A DNA stretch of 10,298 bases from JBHWPB01 sp043424675 (lineage in GTDB: Bacteria; Bacillota; Bacilli; Lactobacillales; Carnobacteriaceae_A): NCBI GenBank assembly GCA_043424675.1, contig JBHWPB010000085.1, positions 1-10,298 on the forward strand, written 5' to 3'. The first letter of the stretch is position 1. Each line of letters begins with the position of its first letter. Made by a program: the position numbers and the translations under genes. Below are positions 5,506-10,298 of this stretch, piece by piece. The notes under the pieces were generated by a model. It saw nothing but the letters and a program-made list of their open reading frames with translations, was not told the DNA's origin and made no database searches.

Positions 5506-7550
5506 TAGACTTCCTCCTCTGTTATAACGATTAGGTTTCCGTACTCGTCTCGGTGAACGTTTTGACCTTCTTCGACCACAGTCACCGCTGCTTTTTCTTC
5601 GATTAATGTGGGACCTTGAATGACCTCATTTATTGGCAGCTGTTCCCGCTCATAAACATTAGTGTCCACCCAACCTTGGTTTGCAAAATAAACAGGGCGT
5701 TTTTCTTTGAAAGCTTCTTCTAAGGTTGTGGCAACATCGATGGGTCTAAGTTCTGGCTTGTCTACATGACCTAAAGCGACTAGATGAAGGGCGACTATCT
5801 CAGTTGGTGTCTCTTCTAAACGAAAAGTATAGGTCTTTTCATGGAGGGCGTGGAAGTTTTCAATCACTTTTGTACGAATTCCTTCATCCCACTCACCACT
5901 GGGAACGGGAACTTTTACGGCATGTTCTTGTCCAGCATAACGCATGTCTAAAAAACGTTGGAAAGAAATGCGATCTTCTGAAAGTTGATCCTCTCTGAAA
6001 GCATCTCGTGCCACTTGTTCCATTCTCTCCCACTCTTGATTGGTTTCAGAGAAGTCAATAGCGTTGAAAAAACGTAAGTAGGTCTGTATATAATCGTTAC
6101 GTAAATCTGTCATCAACATCCCCCATGCAGCAAATACAGGCGAAGCTTGTGGAATAATGACCTTCTTCATCCCTAACTCACGAGCTAAAGTCGGAGCATG
6201 CATCGACCCTCCGCCACCGAAAGCTACCATAGAAAAGTCTTCGGGGTTATGGCCTTTCCGCGTTGAAATTAACTTCAATGCGTTCATCATATTAGAGTTA
6301 GCAATCTGAATAATTCCCATCGCGCCTTCTTCTGGACTTGTTCCAAAGGGTTCAGCGACCTGTTCTTTAATCGCTTGCTCGACAGCTTCCATGTCTACAT
6401 CGTAATCAAAATTTTCGGCTGTTAAACGACCAGCAAGTAATTGAGCATCGGTCGTTGTAGGTTGTTTTCCTCCTTGGTTATAAGCGACGGGCCCTGGGTA
6501 AGCTCCTGCACTTTGGGGTCCGACTTTTAAAGCTCCCGCTTGATCCAGCCAAGCAATTGACCCTCCGCCGTTTCCAATCTCTACGATATCTACCACAGGC
6601 ACCTTGACAGGATAGCCTGCATAGCGTTCTGTTTGTTCGATATGGTAATCCGTCGAAACGTGGACTGCTCCTTCTTCAATCAAAGAACACTTGGCTGTCG
6701 TTCCTCCGATATCAAAAGCAATAATATTCTCTTCATCTAATAAATTCCCAAGGTAAGCTGAACCGTAAACTCCGGCGACAGGACCTGATTCGATCAATTG
6801 AATCGGTTCTTCTTTCGCATGCTCGAAAGAAGATGTACCTCCGTTCGATTTCATTGCGTATTTTTGCTCAATAGTTGCTTGCTGATCTAAACTTGAATCT
6901 AAGGAATTAATGTAAGTAGTCGCAAGCGGTTTCACATATGCGTTCAAGACCGCCGTATTGGTACGTTCATATTCACGGAATTCTTTCGTGATTTCACTTG
7001 AAAGTGAGAGGCTGACTTGAGGCCATAATTCACGAATTCTTTCGGCCACTTTTTCTTCGTGGTCAGAATTCTCATAGGAATGCAAGAATGATATGGCAAT
7101 TGCTTCCACCTTTTCTGCTTTGAACCGGTCAACAATAGCATCCACTTCATTCATATCAAGAGGAGTGACCACCTCACCTTTGTAATTCAGACGCTCGGTG
7201 ACTTCTTGGCGCAAATAACGCTCTACGAAAGGAGCAGGCTTTTGGTACTGAACATTGAATAAATCTGGACGGTTCCCACGAGCAATTTCTAAAACATCTC
7301 GAAACCCTTTTGTTGTAATCAAACCCACTTTTGCTCCCTTACGCTCTGTTAGCGTGTTGATTACCACTGTGGTTCCATGAATAAACATTTCGATCGAGCT
7401 TTGGTCTATTTTACTTTCATTTAAAACATTGAGTACCCCTTCTTCAAAAGCTTGAGGTGTCGTTGAAGATTTATTGATCCCAATATTACCCTGATCATCT
7501 ACATAGACTAAGTCTGTAAATGTTCCTCCAATGTCTGTCGCTGCTCTCAT
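5505..7550 (-). CDS. hyuA: Hydantoinase A / oxoprolinase family ATPase subunit (HyuA)
   Basis: A 681-residue ASKHA-fold subunit that binds ATP and phosphorylates a cyclic amide for hydrolysis with HyuB. Motifs are DIGGTFTD (6-13), EIARGNRPDLF (about 88-98), MKSNGG (233-238), ESGPVAG (254-260), DIGGTTAK (280-287), GNGGGSIAW (326-334), VGPQSAGAYPGP (343-354) and AFGGGGSMHA (443-452). The segment after PGP, usually read as ACYGRGG in this family, is VAYNQGG here, so the common Cys is missing. The open frame extends to 7613, but the ATG at 7550 is chosen: it is preceded by GAGGAGT (7557-7563) at 6 nt, and it places DIGGTFTD at the very N-terminus as in relatives, while the extra 21 residues would be read from the hairpin leader. 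First gene of the hyuA-hyuB-cupin operon. Confidence 0.92.
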   Translation of the reverse strand: MRAATDIGGTFTDLVYVDDQGNIGINKSSTTPQAFEEGVLNVLNESKIDQSSIEMFIHGTTVVINTLTERKGAKVGLITTKGFRDVLEIARGNRPDLFNVQYQKPAPFVERYLRQEVTERLNYKGEVVTPLDMNEVDAIVDRFKAEKVEAIAISFLHSYENSDHEEKVAERIRELWPQVSLSLSSEITKEFREYERTNTAVLNAYVKPLATTYINSLDSSLDQQATIEQKYAMKSNGGTSSFEHAKEEPIQLIESGPVAGVYGSAYLGNLLDEENIIAFDIGGTTAKCSLIEEGAVHVSTDYHIEQTERYAGYPVKVPVVDIVEIGNGGGSIAWLDQAGALKVGPQSAGAYPGPVAYNQGGKQPTTTDAQLLAGRLTAENFDYDVDMEAVEQAIKEQVAEPFGTSPEEGAMGIIQIANSNMMNALKLISTRKGHNPEDFSMVAFGGGGSMHAPTLARELGMKKVIIPQASPVFAAWGMLMTDLRNDYIQTYLRFFNAIDFSETNQEWERMEQVARDAFREDQLSEDRISFQRFLDMRYAGQEHAVKVPVPSGEWDEGIRTKVIENFHALHEKTYTFRLEETPTEIVALHLVALGHVDKPELRPIDVATTLEEAFKEKRPVYFANQGWVDTNVYEREQLPINEVIQGPTLIEEKAAVTVVEEGQNVHRDEYGNLIVITEEEV

Positions 7551-7556
7551 TATTAC

Positions 7557-7563
7557 ACTCCTC
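7557..7563 (-). promoter_or_regulatory. Ribosome binding site deciding the hyuA start
   Basis: On the minus strand GAGGAGT lies 6 nt before ATG (7550-7548). No comparable site precedes the more upstream in-frame ATG at 7613, which falls inside the loop of the leader hairpin. Confidence 0.75.
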
Positions 7564-7585
7564 AATTCATAATCTATAAGATTTC

Positions 7586-7648
7586 TAAAAATAAAACGCC
7601 CCTTGCAAATCACAACTCTTTAAGTGACTTACGAAAGGACGTTTTATT
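7586..7648 (-). terminator. Long terminator-like hairpin in the hyuA leader
   Basis: On the minus strand 7648-7634 pairs with 7604-7590 as 15 uninterrupted pairs (two G-U). A single bulged C follows, then nine further pairs (two G-U) closing a 10-nt A/U-rich loop, UUAAAGAGUU. The lower stem runs into GCGTTTTATTTTTAG. The structure ends only about 40 nt before the hyuA start. It may terminate transcripts arriving from the DUF2334/pseudogene side, or attenuate hyu transcription. No antiterminator partner is obvious. Confidence 0.7.
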
Positions 7649-7677
7649 GTATTACTATTCATTATTTAGTTAATAAA

Positions 7678-7706
7678 AAGATACCACTTAACTCCTCAAA
7701 TAGCAA
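7678..7706 (-). promoter_or_regulatory. Candidate promoter upstream of the hyuA leader hairpin
   Basis: Minus strand: TTGCTA (7706-7701), 17-nt spacer, TATCTT (7683-7678), with a start near 7671 and a leader of about 120 nt through the hairpin. An alternative with TTGTGA (7615-7610), 16-nt spacer and TATTTT (7593-7588) lies within the hairpin and would bypass it. Sequence alone does not decide between them. Confidence 0.35.
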
Positions 7707-7721
7707 GCTTCAACAAGTAAT

Positions 7722-8383
7722 TTATTCATTCAACGCAGATATATATTCTGCGGCATTTTGTCCAGCTACTCGACCAAATACCACAATATCTAATACTGCA
7801 TTACCGCCAATACGGTTTCCCACCATGGATACCGCCTGTCACTTCTCCCGCTGCATATAAACCTAGGATAGGTGTTGCATCAACTGTGAGGACTTCTGAT
7901 GCGGTATTGATGGTTAAACCACCCATGGTATGGTGAATCGCTGGAGTGACTGGAATAGCATAGTAAGGACCTTCTTCCCAGGCATTGCTCAGACTCTCGT
8001 CCTTGGTCAGCATCGTTTCCAGTTTCAACAGCTTCGTTATAAGATTGAATGGTAGTTTCTAAAGTTCGAGCATCCATATCCAATTCATTGGCTAAAGCTT
8101 CAATAGTTTCGCCTTCAACAGCATCTCCATCATCAATATAACCTTGGAGGGACTGGTTGATATCTGCGATATTTTGACTCACTGTGAGGTAAGCTATGCT
8201 CTCTGTTTGTTCTAAAATTGCTTCAGAAACCACGTCTCGTGTCTCAAGTTCATCGATGAAACGTTCTCCTTCTTGATTGACTAAAATTCCGCCATCGCCT
8301 CGGTCGTAAAGAGCTTGAGATAGCTGCTCTCCTCCTATTTCTAAAGCCCCTAAAATAAGAGAGCCAAAGACAGTGGGCGATTT
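7722..8383 (-). pseudogene. Decayed 3' part of a flavocytochrome c / fumarate reductase-like FAD oxidoreductase gene
   Basis: Three minus-strand frames together rebuild the C-terminal part of a flavocytochrome c-type FAD enzyme (fumarate or urocanate reductase family). The first frame (about 8383-7996) carries GGILVNQEGERFIDELETRD, including the arginine of the TRD motif. The second (about 8000-7818) carries PYYAIPVTPAIHHTMGGL and GLYAAGEVTGGIHGG. The third (about 7817-7722) continues as NRIGGNAVLDIVVFGRVAGQ and ends with TAA at 7724-7722. The first shift lies near 7994-8002 and fits loss of GA from a GAGAGA run; the second near 7815-7818 fits one extra A in GGGAAACCG. The 5' portion with the FAD-binding GxGxxG fold is absent, and the segment before GGILVN is distorted: the HPT histidine reads Ser, with two extra residues after LSQA. 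Translation from an internal start would not give an active enzyme. Confidence 0.85.
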
Positions 8384-8485
8384 CTAATTTGTAACATATT
8401 TTTTGGTTTCTTGATCCTCTATATCACGGTTAAACAATGTGAACCACAGGAAAAACAAAGCAATATAGAACAGATAGTTATTCAT
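8384..8485 (-). CDS. Putative 33-residue membrane microprotein
   Basis: A short frame of 33 codons plus TAG. It begins MNNYLFYIALFFLWFTLF, a single hydrophobic, aromatic-rich segment (about residues 4-18), followed by a charged tail, NRDIEDQETKKYVTN. This layout, one short membrane helix with a polar tail, is typical of bacterial membrane microproteins. AGGAAGG (8497-8503) lies 11 nt upstream of the ATG, a little far but usable. It starts 29 nt after the DUF2334 gene on the same strand, so it is probably cotranscribed. Its stop abuts the flavoprotein relic, which continues in the same frame, so it could also be a truncated remnant of a longer protein. I recognise no family. Confidence 0.45.
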   Translation of the reverse strand: MNNYLFYIALFFLWFTLFNRDIEDQETKKYVTN

Positions 8486-8514
8486 AATAGCACAATCCTT
8501 CCTACATTCTTTTC

Positions 8515-10239
8515 TTAAGCGTGATGCTTTCTCCGTTGATAAAAGATAAAGCCGACGAAGACAAGGACAGCGACGCTGCTGATAATCGCAATCAGCCGAG
8601 TCATTCTGATGATGATTTGTCCGAAGTGATACAGAGGGAAGTCTAGGGAGGTTGTCATTAATCCCAAACGATCGACCTCGACTTGAACCTCTCCGTTTTG
8701 GCTTCTGATAGTGACATTATCGACACTGACCGTATTGTCTCCCTCTTTGAGATCAATCCATTCAATGTTTTCAATCTGTTCCATTTCATTCAATAATTCT
8801 TGTAAACCTGCTACACCAAGATATGGGTGGTAGAAACCAGCAACCATCCCTCCTTCTGTCACCTGGTAAAGGTCTGCTTCCGTCATCATCTCCTCTACCG
8901 GAATCTCACTTTCAGGCTGGACATACCCGATCGTTTCTGGCAGCAGGCGCATCCCGTTAAGCATAGTCGGTTTGGACGCATAAGGAGTGGAGTTCATAAT
9001 CTCCCAATTCTCGTCACTCAACTGTATTTGCCCGACATAAGTTGAAAACATATCCGAAACCACAGTGTAGCCGTGTTGAGACATGGTATAGTGAGGCGCT
9101 TCAAAAGCAAGAGGGTAAATGCCATAATTAGTTAATTCTTGGACGCCTCTGGTCAAGCGGTCTTCGATGTAGGTTCTTTCCACCTGTTTGTTTGCTTCCA
9201 TATAAGCATCATAATCTTCTTGATTCTGGAAATCTTCTGGTGACAAGAGTGTGAAGTCTTCTTCAGGTCCGTGGTAAATAGGCGACTGATGTTCGACGTC
9301 CCAAAATTCAAAACCTTCGCCCGTTTCACTCTCTCTAAATTGGTGCGTGTAGCCATGGAGGACCACACTACCACCGTTCGCTTGCATATAACGCAGAGCG
9401 TCTAAGACCTCAGGACTATCTCCAAAGTGGTAATCTTTTCCTGTTTCAGAGTTTGTGTAAACAGGAATCACAGCAATCAGATAAGGGATGTCTCTGGCTG
9501 CTAATTCTTCTGCAACGTCCATGAGGTGTTCTGGGTCGCTTAAGGGGTGCACGTCCTCTAGACGAATATAAGCCGGAGTGACATCAATCGTTTCTTTGTC
9601 AAAGAAAGTATTCAGTGCTTGTGAGAAATAGACCGAATAAGGGGGAAGCAGGGTATCAGAAGCATAGTAATAATTTTTGTCGGAATGCGTAATCAGCGGA
9701 AATTGACCCTCCTGGCCTCTCCCCTGGACAAGAGGAGTGGCACTCTCGTCTGAGGTCGTTTCGACAAGAAGATTCGGTTCTATCTCGCGAGTCTTCGCTT
9801 CATCTCCGACATAATCAAGCTGGGTGACTACTGCTTCTCCGTCCACTTTTAGGAAGGAGTAACTTTCGCCAAGTTGTTCTATATTATGCCCCATTGCCAT
9901 CGTCGGTCCTTCAAAGGAAGAGACGACTTGAGAAACTTGTAAAGGCAATGTTGCTTCTGCTTGGCCATAATAAACCAGGTGCGTTTTTCCTTCTAGATCG
10001 TTTGGTGTGATTTCTTCACTGCTTTTATAAGTGATATTCTCTGTAAAATGTCCCAGTGCAAGATCGAGTAAGCGTTGATGTTCGTCCACCTCGCCACTTT
10101 CTGATGTAAAGATGACCAGTGTCTTGATATCAGGATCAATTTTCATCATATTCTCTTCGACTGCATGTGCCGATTCTCCACTATTTATTAAAAAAGAAAA
10201 GAGAGAAAAAATTAAAATAACTAGAAGTTTTCGATTCAT
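8515..10239 (-). CDS. DUF2334 domain protein, secreted polysaccharide deacetylase-like, membrane-anchored
   Basis: A 574-residue extracytoplasmic protein. A signal peptide (1-26, ending SAHA before VEEN) is followed by an N-terminal domain (about 30-215) of unknown role. A deacetylase-like (beta/alpha) domain (about 218-490) then carries TPAYIRLEDVHP (221-232, Asp229 and His231), VVLHGYTHQ (292-300, His295 and His299), FEAPHY and GFYHPYLG. A C-terminal membrane helix (about 548-567) ends in a basic tail, QRRKHHA, so the catalytic part faces the wall. The Asp and H-x3-H set matches metal ligands of the DUF2334 / carbohydrate esterase 4-like clan, which removes acetyl groups from polysaccharides; the actual polymer is unknown. 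GGGGAGGTAAGG just before the ATG at 10239 is a strong ribosome site. No promoter lies in the 59 bases upstream, suggesting that it is inside an operon running in from beyond the right edge, possibly for exopolysaccharide. Confidence 0.85.
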   Translation of the reverse strand: MNRKLLVILIFSLFSFLINSGESAHAVEENMMKIDPDIKTLVIFTSESGEVDEHQRLLDLALGHFTENITYKSSEEITPNDLEGKTHLVYYGQAEATLPLQVSQVVSSFEGPTMAMGHNIEQLGESYSFLKVDGEAVVTQLDYVGDEAKTREIEPNLLVETTSDESATPLVQGRGQEGQFPLITHSDKNYYYASDTLLPPYSVYFSQALNTFFDKETIDVTPAYIRLEDVHPLSDPEHLMDVAEELAARDIPYLIAVIPVYTNSETGKDYHFGDSPEVLDALRYMQANGGSVVLHGYTHQFRESETGEGFEFWDVEHQSPIYHGPEEDFTLLSPEDFQNQEDYDAYMEANKQVERTYIEDRLTRGVQELTNYGIYPLAFEAPHYTMSQHGYTVVSDMFSTYVGQIQLSDENWEIMNSTPYASKPTMLNGMRLLPETIGYVQPESEIPVEEMMTEADLYQVTEGGMVAGFYHPYLGVAGLQELLNEMEQIENIEWIDLKEGDNTVSVDNVTIRSQNGEVQVEVDRLGLMTTSLDFPLYHFGQIIIRMTRLIAIISSVAVLVFVGFIFYQRRKHHA

Positions 10240-10259
10240 GTCCTTACCTCCCCAATGTT

Positions 10260-10298
10260 TTAAGTCAACATCGTTTCCTTAGCTAGTTGACCTACTCC
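10260..10298 (-). CDS. Possible 3' end of an upstream operon gene (partial)
   Basis: On the minus strand only one of three frames is open from the window edge, reading GVGQLAKETMLT and then TAA (10262-10260). The stop falls 20 nt before the DUF2334 ATG, with that gene's ribosome site in the gap, as expected for tightly packed operon genes. Twelve codons are too few to identify a family or to exclude chance. Confidence 0.3.
   Translation of the reverse strand, partial: GVGQLAKETMLT

Noticed and set aside
7551..7613. Upstream extension of hyuA to the ATG at 7613 (702 residues)
   Set aside because: The extra 21 residues come from the hairpin leader, have no ribosome site, and would displace the N-terminal DIGGTFTD motif from its usual position.
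7585..7662. A 25-codon minus-strand frame overlapping the hyuA leader hairpin, possible leader peptide
   Set aside because: It has an ATG and a stop after the U tract, but no Shine-Dalgarno sequence and no run of a regulatory amino acid; it is expected by chance.
1..10298. CRISPR array, tRNA or rRNA, insertion sequence, phage or defence genes
   Set aside because: No direct-repeat array, cloverleaf sequence, transposase or integrase motif was seen on either strand.

Overview
The window looks like low-GC Gram-positive DNA (Firmicutes, class Bacilli, probably Lactobacillales). The reasons are purine-rich Shine-Dalgarno sites of the AGGAGG type, intrinsic terminators with long T tails, a lipobox lipoprotein with no outer-membrane partners, and A+T-rich intergenic DNA. 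The proteins are rich in Asp and Glu, which would suit a marine or halo-alkaliphilic relative of the Carnobacteriaceae, but the genus is a guess.

Layout. 23-478 (-) is an ASCH-domain protein. A divergent promoter region (479-710) separates it from 711-1574 (+), a MetQ/NlpA-type lipoprotein with its own terminator. 1798-3285 (+) is an amidase-signature hydrolase resembling 6-aminohexanoate cyclic-dimer hydrolase, with its own promoter. A bidirectional terminator (3383-3424) separates it from a convergent minus-strand operon that is transcribed as hyuA (7550-5505), hyuB (5505-3754), cupin (3767-3450). The three genes overlap and look translationally coupled. Upstream of hyuA is a leader with a long terminator-like hairpin (7590-7648). 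7722-8383 (-) is the decayed 3' part of a flavocytochrome c/fumarate reductase-like gene with two frameshifts. 8384-8485 (-) is a 33-residue putative membrane microprotein. 8515-10239 (-) is a secreted, membrane-anchored DUF2334 (polysaccharide deacetylase-like) protein. The right edge may hold the last codons of another gene of that operon.

How the genes may work together. HyuA/HyuB proteins form ATP-dependent cyclic-amide hydrolases (5-oxoprolinase, N-methylhydantoinase and caprolactamase types). The neighbouring amidase is closest by eye to a hydrolase of cyclic or linear omega-amino-acid amides. Together with an orphan solute-binding lipoprotein and a small cupin, they could form a scavenging module for cyclic amides or lactams. 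That link rests on gene proximity and family knowledge; the substrate cannot be read from the sequence. The DUF2334 gene and microprotein are probably the tail of a separate cell-surface polysaccharide operon. The flavoprotein relic marks a degraded boundary between the two regions.

I see no tRNA, rRNA, CRISPR, insertion sequence or phage gene. No intergenic stretch exceeds 300 bases. The strongest unexplained signals are the hyuA leader hairpin, the 15-bp palindrome over the lipoprotein promoter and the microprotein. I did not find a clearly new biological system.
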